Shown piece by piece: positions 16,901 to 23,972 of a DNA stretch of 38,074 bases (within the stretch, counting starts at the first letter, position 1; every line of letters begins with the position of its first letter). This DNA is from Acidovorax sp. MR-S7 (lineage in GTDB: Bacteria; Pseudomonadota; Gammaproteobacteria; Burkholderiales; Burkholderiaceae_C). The stretch spans positions 1 through 38,074 of the forward strand of contig NZ_DF238915.1 of the NCBI RefSeq assembly GCF_000400995.2, read 5' to 3'. The translations under genes and the position numbers were made by a program. The notes under the pieces were generated by a model. That model was not told the DNA's origin and made no database searches. It was given only the letters and a program-made list of their open reading frames with translations.

Positions 16901-18115
16901 GCCGCCGCGCCGGCCGGCCCGGAGCTGGACTACCTGCCCACCCAGCTGGCGGTGCGCGCTTCGTCCGTCACGCTGCAGGGCCGCACGCTGAAGGACGTGG
17001 TGGCCGGCGTCTCGCGCGCCGGCGAGGTCTGGCGCGCCAACATCGATGCCGACGCGCTGGGCGGCTACATCGAATACCACCCCGGCGGCGGCGACACGCC
17101 CCAGGGCCGCGTCTTCGCGCGGCTGTCCCGCCTGGCCGTGCCGCAGGCGGCGGACCCGCAATCGGACGCGCTGCAGGTGGACGCCCTGCTCGACGCGCGC
17201 CAGCCCGGCCAGCTCCCGGCGCTGGACATCGTGGTGCACGACTTCGAGCTGCGCGGCCGGCACCTGGGCCGCCTGGAGATCGAGGCCGTGAACCGCGCCA
17301 CCGAGGGCGGGCAGCGCGAATGGCGGCTGCAGCAGTTCAACCTCTCGGCGCCCGAGGCCACGCTGACCTCCAGCGGCAACTGGGCGCTGCTGGGCGGCGT
17401 GGGCGCGCAGCGGCGCACGGTGATGAACTTCCGCATGGACATCCGCGACTCGGGCGACCTGCTCGCGCGCTTCGGCATGGAGGGCGTGCTGCGCCGCGGC
17501 AAGGGCCGCATCGAGGGCCAGGTGGGCTGGCTGGGCTCGCCGCTGTCGCCCGACTACCGCTCCATGACCGGCCTGATGAACGTCAACATGGAGTCGGGCC
17601 AGTTCCTCAAGGCCGACCCGGGCTTGGCCAAGCTGCTGTCCGTGCTCAGCCTGCAGTCGCTGCCCCGGCGGTTCGCGCTCGACTTCCGCGACGTGTTCAG
17701 CGAGGGCTTCGCATTCGACTTCGTGCGCGGCGACGTGCGCATCGCCGAGGGCGTGGCCACCACCAACAACCTGCAGATGAAGGGCGTCAACGCCGCCGTG
17801 CTCATGGAGGGCAGCGCCGACATCCAGCACGAGACGCAGCAGCTCCACGTGGTCGTCGTGCCCGAGATCAACGCCATGACCGCCTCGCTGGTGGCCACCG
17901 CCATCAACCCCGTCATCGGCCTGGGCAGCTTCCTGGCGCAGGTGTTCCTGCGCGGGCCGCTCATCCAGGCGGCCACGCAGGAGTTCCGCATCGACGGCAC
18001 CTGGGCCGACCCGCGCGTGGAGCGCGTGGAGCGGCGCAAGCCCGCCGCGCCCGCCGGCGGGGCGGGCGGCGTGGGCGCATCCTCTGTTCCATCCCCTTCA
18101 GGAGAGACCTCATGA
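13967..18115 (+). CDS. YhdP/AsmA-like envelope protein (TIGR02099 type)
   Basis: 1382 residues. Residues 18-45 form one N-terminal membrane anchor (RWALGALLAFWLLLAAAWGG). The rest is a very long periplasmic beta-rich region with repeats of the AsmA/TamB kind, e.g. LRLPRVVVALSPRSLLRLGF near the start and YRSMTGLMNVNMESGQFLKA, FRDVFSEGFAFDFVRGDVRI and NNLQMKGVNAAVLMEGSADI near the end; the closing block is the most family-specific part. YhdP-type proteins are thought to form a bridge carrying phospholipid from inner to outer membrane. A short disordered Gly/Ala tail ends the protein. Its stop overlaps the start of the nitrilase gene as ATGA, so the two are coupled, an arrangement I recall from other Burkholderiales. 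Confidence 0.88.
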   Translation: MTEPLPHPSRLLKCVAGCARWALGALLAFWLLLAAAWGGLHGWIVPRIGDYQAQLERYAQRTLGVPVRIAAIAARSEGVFPTVELSGVALLDAQGREALRLPRVVVALSPRSLLRLGFEQLYIDSPELDVRRAGDGRIFIAGLPFRDSAQGDSAAADWLFSQTEVAIRGGTLRWTDELRGAEPLALTQVDLLLRNGGWRHGVRLDATPPPEWGDRFTLHGQFRQPLLTTHGGAWQQWSGQLFAHFTRVDVSRLERHADLGSLRVAQGRGALRAWVDVRRGEVVGGTADLALAEVNATLGQDLKPLALRSIAGRLGGQWLGEGFEFSTQGLQFTTDDGLRWPGGNVVLRHTGQGRPGQEQGELRADRLDLAALSEIASRLPLGEAVHGALATYAPRGLVEEVAASWRGPLERPSQYQARGRVAGLALAEVPPGGAPSAMGLSGARVEFELTQAGGRAVLAMADGALLLPGVFEEPVVPVQQLGATVRWQIEGERIAVQAGDLRFANADAQGEARLAWHTADPATSPARSRFPGVLDLSGQLARADGTRVHRYLPLHIPAESRHYVRDAILAGSASQVRFRVKGDLHDLPFAHGGPGQARPGEFHIAARVKDVTYGYVPPALQHPGEKPWPALVGLAGELVFDRAGMAVREASGSIQGMPRLRVRQVNARIPDLEHTVVDVAGTVRGPLADMLAVVGASQIAQLTHGALDEAAATGAAELQLALKLPIDAIERSTVRGSVALAGNDVRFVPDAPTVTGARGAVQFSEEGFTLAGVQGRALGGEVQLSGGMRVPQGAAAAAGDSGVRVRAQGTATAEGLRDAPQLGLLSRLARHASGSAAYAMALGVRRGVPELQVTTDLRGMALDVPAPLGKAAQEPLPVRFETRLTREAAASASAPLRDELTLELGSVGSLAYVRDLGEGRAKDRARVLAGAISLGLAPGEAAPLPARGVTANVALGAVDADAWSALLQSPAAPGAAAGAAAPAGPELDYLPTQLAVRASSVTLQGRTLKDVVAGVSRAGEVWRANIDADALGGYIEYHPGGGDTPQGRVFARLSRLAVPQAADPQSDALQVDALLDARQPGQLPALDIVVHDFELRGRHLGRLEIEAVNRATEGGQREWRLQQFNLSAPEATLTSSGNWALLGGVGAQRRTVMNFRMDIRDSGDLLARFGMEGVLRRGKGRIEGQVGWLGSPLSPDYRSMTGLMNVNMESGQFLKADPGLAKLLSVLSLQSLPRRFALDFRDVFSEGFAFDFVRGDVRIAEGVATTNNLQMKGVNAAVLMEGSADIQHETQQLHVVVVPEINAMTASLVATAINPVIGLGSFLAQVFLRGPLIQAATQEFRIDGTWADPRVERVERRKPAAPAGGAGGVGASSVPSPSGETS

Positions 18116-18927
18116 AAGTCGCCGCAGTGCAGATGGTGTCGGGCGTATCGCTGGCGGACAACCTGGCCCAGGCGCGCAGCCTGCTGGAGCAGGCCGCGCA
18201 GGCCGGCGCCGAATTGGCCGTGCTGCCCGAATACTTCGGCGCGATGGGCCTGCGCGACAGCGACAAGCTCACGCTGTGCGAGACCTGGGGCGATGGCGCC
18301 ATCCAGCGCTTCCTGGCCGGCGCGGCGCGGGAGCTGGACCTGTGGATCGTGGGCGGCACGCTGCCGCTGGCCTGCGACAGCCCTGGGCGCGTGCACAACA
18401 GCACGCTGGTGTTTTCGGCCCAGGGCGAGTGCGTGGCGCGCTACGACAAGATCCACCTGTTCCGCTTCGACAACGGCCGCGAGCGCTTCGACGAGGCGCA
18501 GACCATCCAGGCCGGCCGCGAACCGGCGCGCTTCACCATGGTTGCGCGCAGCGGCACACCCTGGCGCGTGGGCCTGTCGGTGTGCTACGACCTGCGCTTT
18601 CCCGAGCTGTACCGCGCGCACGCCCGCGCCGGCGCCGACCTGCTGCTGGTGCCCAGCGCCTTCACCTACACCACCGGCCGCGCCCATTGGGAGGTGCTGC
18701 TGCGCGCGCGTGCCGTGGAGAACCTGGCCTACGTGCTCGCCCCCGCGCAGGGCGGCCAGCACGAGAACGGGCGGCGCACCTGGGGCCATAGCATGCTGGT
18801 GGACCCCTGGGGCACGGTGCTGGCCCAGCAGGACGAAGGCCCGGCCGTGGTGCTGGGCGAGCTGGACGCGGCGCACCTGGCGCAGGTGCGCGGCCAGTTG
18901 CCCGCGCTGGAGCATTGCGTGCTGTGA
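18112..18927 (+). CDS. Carbon-nitrogen hydrolase, Nit1/Nit2-type amidase
   Basis: 271 residues, a single nitrilase-superfamily domain with the Glu-Lys-Cys triad visible: E40 (VLPEYFG), K113 (YDKIHLF) and C158 (SVCYDLRFPELYR). The YDKIHLFRFD and CYDLRFPE phrases match the Nit branch that hydrolyses deaminated glutathione and other omega-amides, so a metabolite-repair amidase is the best guess. Cytosolic, no signal. AGGAGA lies 5 bases before the ATG at 18112, which overlaps the YhdP-family stop. In related genomes a tldD peptidase gene often follows; here a repeat and a histidine kinase follow instead. Confidence 0.9.
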   Translation: MKVAAVQMVSGVSLADNLAQARSLLEQAAQAGAELAVLPEYFGAMGLRDSDKLTLCETWGDGAIQRFLAGAARELDLWIVGGTLPLACDSPGRVHNSTLVFSAQGECVARYDKIHLFRFDNGRERFDEAQTIQAGREPARFTMVARSGTPWRVGLSVCYDLRFPELYRAHARAGADLLLVPSAFTYTTGRAHWEVLLRARAVENLAYVLAPAQGGQHENGRRTWGHSMLVDPWGTVLAQQDEGPAVVLGELDAAHLAQVRGQLPALEHCVL

Positions 18928-18934
18928 AATACTC

Positions 18935-18985
18935 AAAATTGATAGCTGCTTGCGCTTGTCCAGAAAGCGCTAGGGCCTGATTTGA
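18935..18985 (-). repeat. Dispersed Comamonadaceae-type repeat, copy 3
   Basis: GATAGCTGCTTGCGCTTGTC followed by CAGAAAGCGCTAGGGCCTGA, with A/T-rich flanks. The GCGCTT/AAGCGC arms can pair around a short loop. It begins 7 bp after the nitrilase stop and ends just before the histidine-kinase start, so it may act as a terminator or transcript-end stabiliser for the nitrilase gene. Confidence 0.75.
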
Positions 18986-19016
18986 CTTAAAGATGGTGGT
19001 GCAACAGGAACCCCGC

Positions 19017-21026
19017 ATGCCGCGCCGCTGGCGCCGCTGGGTGGGCGCATGGCGCCGCTGGTCGCTGTGGATGCTGCTCGTCGCGCTGGTGGTCAGCATG
19101 CTGGTCACGCTGGTGTGGCTGGCGGGTCGCTACGAGGCCAGCCAGGTGCAGACCCGGCTGGAGCGCGACACGCAGGACGCCGTGGCCGACATCCGCAAGG
19201 CTTTCGCGCAGAACATCCAGAGCCTGCAGGCCTTGCAGGCGCACAACCCGGACCTGGCCTCGTGGGAGTCGCGCGCGGCCGAGCTGCTGAGCGCGCGCCG
19301 CGAGCTGGCGCGCATCGAGTGGCGCGACACGCAGCTGCGCGTGCGCGCGCATTCCGAGACGCCCTACCGCCCGCTGCACTGGGACCCGGCCGCGCGCAGC
19401 GGCACGCATTCCGAGATCGCGCTGGCCTGCTCCAACGCGCGCCGCATCAGCGGGCCCTCGTATTCGAGCAGCTACTTCCAGCCCATGCCCGACGGCATGG
19501 GCGGCGAGATGCTGGAGGTCTGCCTGCCGCTGATCGACGAGGGCCGGCTGCAGGGCTTCCTCGTCGCCACCTACGCGCTGCAGACCGTGCTGGTGGACCT
19601 GGTGGCGCCCGGCCTGCAGCGCACGCAGGAGGTGTCGTTCACCGAGGCCGACGGCACGCGGCTGGCGCTGGTGGGCGCCATGCGGCGCGGCTCGCGCATG
19701 TTCACGGCGCAGCAGCTGTTCGACCTGCCCGGCACCACGCTGATCCTGCGCATGGACAGCTGGCACACCGCGCCCAGCGTGTTCCCCAACGTGCTCACGG
19801 CGCTGGTGACGGCCATGTCGATCGCGCTGGTGTCGGTGCTGGTGGTGCTGGTGCGCGACAACCGGCGGCGGCTGAGCGCCGAGCGCGACCTGGGCGACGC
19901 GCTGGCCTTCCGCAAGGCGATGGAGGACTCGCTGGTCACGGGCCTGCGCGCGCGCGACTTGCACGGGCGCATCACCTACGTGAACCCCGCGTTCTGCGAC
20001 ATGGTGGGCTTTTCGGCCGCCGAACTGGTGGGCCAGATTTCGCCGCTGCCGTACTGGCCGCCCGAGCACGCGCAGGAATACGGCGAGCGCCAGGTGGTGC
20101 GCATGTCCGGCGGGCTGCACCCGCCGCGCGAGGGCTATGAATCGACCTTCATGCGCAAGGACGGCACGCGCTTCCCGGTGATGATCTACGAGGCGCCGCT
20201 CATCAACGCGCACGGCCTGCACACCGGCTGGATGGGCTCGTTCCTCGACGTGAGCGAGCAGCGGCGCGTGGAGGAGCTCTCGCGCACCTCGCAGGAGCGC
20301 CTGCAGGCCACGGCGCGCCTGGCCACGGTGGGCGAGATGGCGTCCCTGCTGAGCCACGAGCTGAACCAGCCGCTGGCCGCCATCTCCAGCTACGCCAACG
20401 GTTCGCTGAACCTGCTCGAATCGCCGGGCGGGGCGCCCGATCCGCACGACCTGGACGACGTGCGCGTGGCCGTGCAGCGCATCGCCCAGCAGGCCGAGCG
20501 CGCGGGCCGCGTGATCAAGAGCGTGCACGACTTCGTGCGCCGGCGCGACCAGTCGCGCGAGAGCGTGGCCGCGCAGGACCTGTTCGACGCGGTGCTGCCC
20601 ATCATCCGCCTGCAGGCGCGCAAGCTGGACGTGCGCGTGGCGCTGGACATCGAGGAGGACCTGCCCCCCGCGCTGTGCGACCGCACCATGGTCGAGCAGG
20701 TGCTGCTCAACCTCGCGCGCAACGCCATGCAGGCCATGGACGATCCGCAGATCCACCCGCGCATCCTCGATTTGCGCGTGCGCCGCGCGGCCTCCAACGT
20801 CGCCCGCAGCTGGCTCGAATTCTCCGTGGCCGACATGGGCGTGGGCATCAGCGAGGACGTGGCCGCCCGCCTGTTCACGCCGTTCTACACCACGCGCGCC
20901 GAGGGCATGGGCCTGGGCCTGAGCCTGTGCCGCACGGTGGTGGAGCAGCACGGGGGCTTCATGGAACACGCGCCCCGCGCCCCCCGTGGTACGGTATTCA
21001 CCTTTACCTTGCCCGCTACCCCCTGA
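19017..21026 (+). CDS. Membrane-bound PAS sensor histidine kinase
   Basis: About 669 residues from ATG 19017, which has AGGA 7 bases upstream; an in-frame ATG at 18993 lacks one. Order: TM1 (WSLWMLLVALVVSMLVTLVW), a periplasmic sensor of some 215 residues, TM2 (VLTALVTAMSIALVSVLVVL), a PAS domain (HGRITYVNPAFCDMVGFSAA through GSFLDVSEQRRVEEL), then the kinase core. The phospho-acceptor is His447 in LLSHELNQPLAAISSYAN. The ATPase has an N box (LLNLARNAMQAM), G1 (DMGVGI), F box (FTPFYTT) and G2 (GMGLGLSL). The ELNQPLAAI type resembles the DctB/FixL/TodS groups. The partner is the FixJ-type regulator starting 137 bp downstream. The signal is unknown. Confidence 0.9.
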   Translation: MPRRWRRWVGAWRRWSLWMLLVALVVSMLVTLVWLAGRYEASQVQTRLERDTQDAVADIRKAFAQNIQSLQALQAHNPDLASWESRAAELLSARRELARIEWRDTQLRVRAHSETPYRPLHWDPAARSGTHSEIALACSNARRISGPSYSSSYFQPMPDGMGGEMLEVCLPLIDEGRLQGFLVATYALQTVLVDLVAPGLQRTQEVSFTEADGTRLALVGAMRRGSRMFTAQQLFDLPGTTLILRMDSWHTAPSVFPNVLTALVTAMSIALVSVLVVLVRDNRRRLSAERDLGDALAFRKAMEDSLVTGLRARDLHGRITYVNPAFCDMVGFSAAELVGQISPLPYWPPEHAQEYGERQVVRMSGGLHPPREGYESTFMRKDGTRFPVMIYEAPLINAHGLHTGWMGSFLDVSEQRRVEELSRTSQERLQATARLATVGEMASLLSHELNQPLAAISSYANGSLNLLESPGGAPDPHDLDDVRVAVQRIAQQAERAGRVIKSVHDFVRRRDQSRESVAAQDLFDAVLPIIRLQARKLDVRVALDIEEDLPPALCDRTMVEQVLLNLARNAMQAMDDPQIHPRILDLRVRRAASNVARSWLEFSVADMGVGISEDVAARLFTPFYTTRAEGMGLGLSLCRTVVEQHGGFMEHAPRAPRGTVFTFTLPATP

Positions 21027-21110
21027 GCGGCTGCGCCGCTTCCCCCTGGAAGGGGGACGCCACCCGTGCGGCGGGGCGGCCCTTGCACGGTGGCCCTCGC
21101 CTGAAGTAGC
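21021..21110 (+). repeat. GC-rich intergenic repeat with stable hairpin
   Basis: The segment starts CCCCTGAGCGGCTGCGCCGC, contains the perfect hairpin CCCCCTggaAGGGGG (21042-21056) and continues GCGGCGGGGCGGCCCTTGCA. I recognise this from memory as a recurrent Comamonadaceae intergenic sequence; only one copy is in the window, so repetitiveness is not shown here. The histidine-kinase stop codon lies in its left end. It may attenuate read-through into the response-regulator gene. Confidence 0.55.
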
Positions 21111-21163
21111 CCGCCGCATAGGCGGCCGACCGTGTTGAGCGCACATTGATGAACTGAACCGAT

Positions 21164-21796
21164 ATGGAACCCGCATCCCACGCCACCGTGTACATTGTGG
21201 ACGACGACGCCGAGGTGCGCGAGGCGCTGGCCTGGCTGCTGCGCTCGCGCCGCGTGCTCAGCGAGGCGTTCTCCAGCGCCGAGGCCTTCGAGCTCATGCT
21301 GCTGGAGCGCCCCCGCCAGCGCCAGCCCGCCTGCCTGCTGCTGGACGTGCGCATGCCCGGCATGAGCGGTCTGGCGCTGTTCGACAAGATGGTCGAGCGG
21401 GGCGACACCGCCGCCATCCCCGTGATCTTCCTCACCGGCCATGCCGACGTGCCCACGGCGGTGGCCACCGTCAAGCGCGGCGCGTTCGACTTCTGCGAGA
21501 AGCCCTTTTCCGACAACCAGCTCGTGGACCGCGTCCAGGCGGCGCTGGAGCTGTCGGCCCAGCACCTGGAGGCCAGCCGCGCGCAGCACGAGCTGCAGGA
21601 CCGCCTGGCCGAACTCACCGACCGCGAGCGCGACGTGATGCGCCTCGTCGTCGAGGGCCTGCCCAACAAGCTCATCGCCGACCAGCTCGACATCAGCGTG
21701 CGCACGGTGGAGGTGCACCGCGCGCGCGTGTTCGACAAGATGCAGGTCAAGTCCGCCGTGGAGCTGGCCAACCTGCTGCGCACGGCCCCGCAATAG
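21164..21796 (+). CDS. FixJ/NarL-type response regulator
   Basis: 210 residues. Receiver domain 1-125 with the acidic pocket VYIVDDDAEVREAL, phospho-acceptor Asp61 (LLLDVRMPGMSG), the conserved Thr/Gly of FLTGHADV and Lys in CEKPFSD. Residues 145-205 are a LuxR-type helix-turn-helix (LTDRERDVMRLVVEGLPNKL, then IADQLDISVRTVEVHRARV). The FxxCEKPF and DVPTAV phrases are typical of FixJ-like partners of PAS kinases. It is therefore the cognate regulator of the kinase encoded upstream. No target promoter is evident; neighbours on both sides have unrelated functions. Confidence 0.93.
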   Translation: MEPASHATVYIVDDDAEVREALAWLLRSRRVLSEAFSSAEAFELMLLERPRQRQPACLLLDVRMPGMSGLALFDKMVERGDTAAIPVIFLTGHADVPTAVATVKRGAFDFCEKPFSDNQLVDRVQAALELSAQHLEASRAQHELQDRLAELTDRERDVMRLVVEGLPNKLIADQLDISVRTVEVHRARVFDKMQVKSAVELANLLRTAPQ

Positions 21797-21805
21797 ACCT
21801 GGAAT

Positions 21806-21853
21806 GAAAATAGCTGCCAGCGCCCGTCTGGCAAGCGCTGGCAGCTATCGTTC
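21806..21853. terminator. Dispersed repeat, copy 4, likely bidirectional terminator
   Basis: ATAGCTGCCAGCGC (21810-21823) and GCGCTGGCAGCTAT (21835-21848) form a perfect 14-bp stem around an 11-base loop, with AAAA before and T-rich sequence after. It stands between the convergent response-regulator and OmpA-like genes, an ideal place for a terminator acting on both strands. It is the most symmetrical copy of the repeat in the window. Confidence 0.75.
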
Positions 21854-21871
21854 TTGAGGCGAGGAGGGAAG

Positions 21872-22519
21872 TCAGCCCTGCGTGCGCTCGCCCACGTAGA
21901 TCTCCACGCGGCGGTTGCGTGCGCGGCCGTCGTTGGTGTCGTTGGTGGCGATGGGCTCGCGCGAGCCGCGGCCTTCCACGTGGATGCGCGCGCCGCTCAC
22001 GCCCTGGCTGGTGAGGTAGTTGCGCGTGCTGGTGGCGCGGTCCATCGACAGCGGGTTGTTGATCGCGTCGCTGCCCGTGGAGTCGGTGTGGCCCACGATG
22101 CGCACCTCGGCGTTCGGGTTGTTGCGCAGCCCGTCGGCGAAGCGGTCCAGGATGGGGCGGAAGTTGGACTGGATGTCCGAGCGGCCGGTGGCGAACGAGA
22201 TGTCGCTGGGAATGTCCAGCTTGAGCTGGTTGTCCGCCGTTTGCGACACGGAAACGCCCGTGCCCTGGGTGGCGGCCTGCATCTCCTGCTTCTGCTTTTC
22301 CATGCGCTGCGACCAGATGTAGGAGCCCAGGGCCCCCACGCCCGCGCCGATCACGGCGCCCGTGCCCGCGTGGCCGCCCGCGATGGCACCCACGGCCGCG
22401 CCGCCCAGGGCGCCCACGCCGGCGCCGGTGGCGGTGCGGCGTTGCGTGTCCGACATGTTGGCGCAGCCGGTGGCCAGCATGACCACGGCTACCGTGCCGA
22501 TGAGAAGAGGTTTGCGCAT
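21872..22519 (-). CDS. OmpA-family lipoprotein with glycine-zipper segment (YiaD-like)
   Basis: 215 residues from ATG 22519, which has AAGGAG 7 bases upstream. Lipobox LATGC gives acylated Cys19. Residues 32-66 are a glycine zipper (GAGVGALGGAAVGAIAGG and GTGAVIGAGVGALGSYIW). Residues 95-210 are an OmpA C-like peptidoglycan-binding domain (DISFATGRSDIQSNFRPILD; VRIVGHTDSTGS; the NPLSMDRA block; GRARNRRVEIYV), with the Asp and Arg that grip diaminopimelate. It should tether the outer membrane to peptidoglycan. It is monocistronic: its promoter must lie in the 110 bp before the small membrane gene, and the hairpin at 21810-21848 ends it. Confidence 0.92.
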   Translation of the reverse strand: MRKPLLIGTVAVVMLATGCANMSDTQRRTATGAGVGALGGAAVGAIAGGHAGTGAVIGAGVGALGSYIWSQRMEKQKQEMQAATQGTGVSVSQTADNQLKLDIPSDISFATGRSDIQSNFRPILDRFADGLRNNPNAEVRIVGHTDSTGSDAINNPLSMDRATSTRNYLTSQGVSGARIHVEGRGSREPIATNDTNDGRARNRRVEIYVGERTQG

Positions 22520-22629
22520 AGAGGGCTCCTTGTGTCCAGTGAAGGAAATGATGGGCACAGCGTAGCGACCGCCGGCAGCCTCTGTCTGTAGGACGCCGTG
22601 CCAGCCGCAAGCGGGCCGGCAAACAAATG

Positions 22630-22767
22630 TCAATCCTTCTTGCCGGCCTTGTCCTCGGGCTCGGACGGTGGCAGCTCGCCGCGCTGGCGGCCCGAGAACA
22701 TGGTCCACCAGACGATGGCCACCAGCACCAGCAGCGCCAGCAGCGCTTCAAGCAAAATCAGCCCCAT
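22630..22767 (-). CDS. Small single-pass membrane protein (45 aa), unknown function
   Basis: The start is MGLILLEALLALLVLVAIVW, one strong membrane helix, followed by a short charged tail ending DKAGKKD. GGAGGG lies 8 bases before the ATG at 22767, good support for a real gene of this size. The start codon overlaps that of mltA on the other strand by two bases (CATG at 22765-22768). I do not recognise a family. The orientation N-out or N-in cannot be decided. The neighbour suggests an envelope role at most. Confidence 0.6.
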   Translation of the reverse strand: MGLILLEALLALLVLVAIVWWTMFSGRQRGELPPSEPEDKAGKKD

Positions 22768-23926
22768 GAATTCGCCCTCCCTGCGCCTGCCGCGCCTGCT
22801 TGCAACGGCGCTGATTGTAGGAATCCTGGCAGCCTGCTCCACCCGCCCGCCGGCCCCCGCGCCCGCTCCCGCGGCGCCCCCCACGCCCGTTGCCCAGCCG
22901 CCGCTGGCCGGGCCCACGGCCGTGCCGGGCACGCTCGCGCAGTCCAAGAGCCGCTGGGTGCCCGTGGCCTGGAGCGAGCTGCCCGGCGTGGAGGAGGACG
23001 CGCTGCACGAGGCCTGGAACGCCTGGCTGCGCAACTGCGAGCGCCCCGCGCCCGCGTTCGCGCCGCTGTGCGGCGAGGTGCGCCAGCTCTCCATCGCCAC
23101 CCCCGAGGAGCAGCGCGGCTGGATGGAGCGGCGCCTGCAGCCCTACCGCATCGAAACGCCGGAGGGCAGCGCCGAGGGCCTGCTCACCGGCTACTTCGAG
23201 CCCTACCTGGAGGCCGCGCGCCAGCCCGGCAACGGCTTCGACGTGCCGCTCTACCGCCCGCCCGCCGACCTGGGCACACGCAAGCCCTGGTACACGCGCC
23301 AGCAGATCGAGACCTCGCGCGAGGTGCAGGCCGCCCTGGCCGGCCGCGCCATCGCCTGGGTGCGCGACCCGGTGGAGGCCATGGTGCTGCACATCCAGGG
23401 CTCGGGCCGCCTGCGCGTGCAGGAGGCCGACGGCTCAGTGCGCCTGGTGCGCGTGGCCTTCGCGGGCACCAACGACCAGCCCTACAAGAGCGTGGGCCGG
23501 TGGCTGCTGGACCAGGGCCTGGTGCGCGACGCCACCTGGCCCGGCATCAACGCCTGGGCGCGCGCCAACCCGCAGCGGGTGAACGAGATGCTCTGGTCCA
23601 ACCCGCGCTACGTCTTCTTCCGCGAGGAGCCGCTCGACGCGCTGGACGCCGCCTTCGGCCCGCGCGGCGCGCAGGGCGTGCCGCTCACGCCCGGCCGCTC
23701 CATCGCGGTGGACCGCCAGAGCATCCCTTACGGCACGCCGGTGTGGCTGGCCTCCAGCGGCCCCACGGCGCAGCTCGCGCGGCTGGTCATGGCGCAGGAC
23801 ACGGGCAGCGCCATCGTCGGCGCGGTGCGCGCGGACTATTTCGCCGGCTGGGGTGCCGAGGCGGGCGAGCTGGCCGGCCGGCTCAAGCAGAACCTGCGCC
23901 TGTGGGCGCTGTGGCCAAAGCAATAG
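22766..23926 (+). CDS. mltA: Membrane-bound lytic murein transglycosylase A
   Basis: 386 residues. Lipobox LAAC (Cys24) after LLATALIVGI marks an outer-membrane lipoprotein, which supports ATG 22766 over an in-frame upstream start at 22598. The MltA domain has LTGYFEPYLEAAR, IAWVRDPVEAMVLHIQGSGR and YVFFREEP. The 3D (double-psi barrel) domain follows with PYGTPVW and the catalytic Asp345 in VMAQDTGSAIVGAVRADYFA. It cleaves peptidoglycan strands forming 1,6-anhydromuramic ends. The start region has little Shine-Dalgarno, and the gene is divergent from the 45-residue membrane gene with overlapping start codons. The length is normal for the family. Confidence 0.93.
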   Translation: MNSPSLRLPRLLATALIVGILAACSTRPPAPAPAPAAPPTPVAQPPLAGPTAVPGTLAQSKSRWVPVAWSELPGVEEDALHEAWNAWLRNCERPAPAFAPLCGEVRQLSIATPEEQRGWMERRLQPYRIETPEGSAEGLLTGYFEPYLEAARQPGNGFDVPLYRPPADLGTRKPWYTRQQIETSREVQAALAGRAIAWVRDPVEAMVLHIQGSGRLRVQEADGSVRLVRVAFAGTNDQPYKSVGRWLLDQGLVRDATWPGINAWARANPQRVNEMLWSNPRYVFFREEPLDALDAAFGPRGAQGVPLTPGRSIAVDRQSIPYGTPVWLASSGPTAQLARLVMAQDTGSAIVGAVRADYFAGWGAEAGELAGRLKQNLRLWALWPKQ

Positions 23927-23929
23927 CCA

Positions 23930-23972
23930 AAATGGCCTCCAGTGCTTATGCACCAAGCGCCAGCAGCTATGA
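23930..23972 (+). repeat. Dispersed Comamonadaceae-type repeat, copy 5
   Basis: AAAATGGCCTCCAGTGCTTA followed by TGCACCAAGCGCCAGCAGCTATGAA. This is close to the consensus I infer from the other copies. It fills nearly all of the mltA-DUF2868 gap, and the ATG at 23969 lies in its right end. Confidence 0.75.

Noticed and set aside
14153-17848. A 1231-codon open frame on minus opposite the YhdP-family gene
   Set aside because: Rich in His, Gln, Arg and Ala with no recognisable fold; the plus-strand protein has an N-terminal anchor, family blocks and a coupled downstream gene.
22598-22765. In-frame upstream start for mltA at 22598
   Set aside because: It would put 56 non-hydrophobic residues before the lipoprotein signal, so the lipobox would not be used; ATG 22766 places the signal at the N-terminus.
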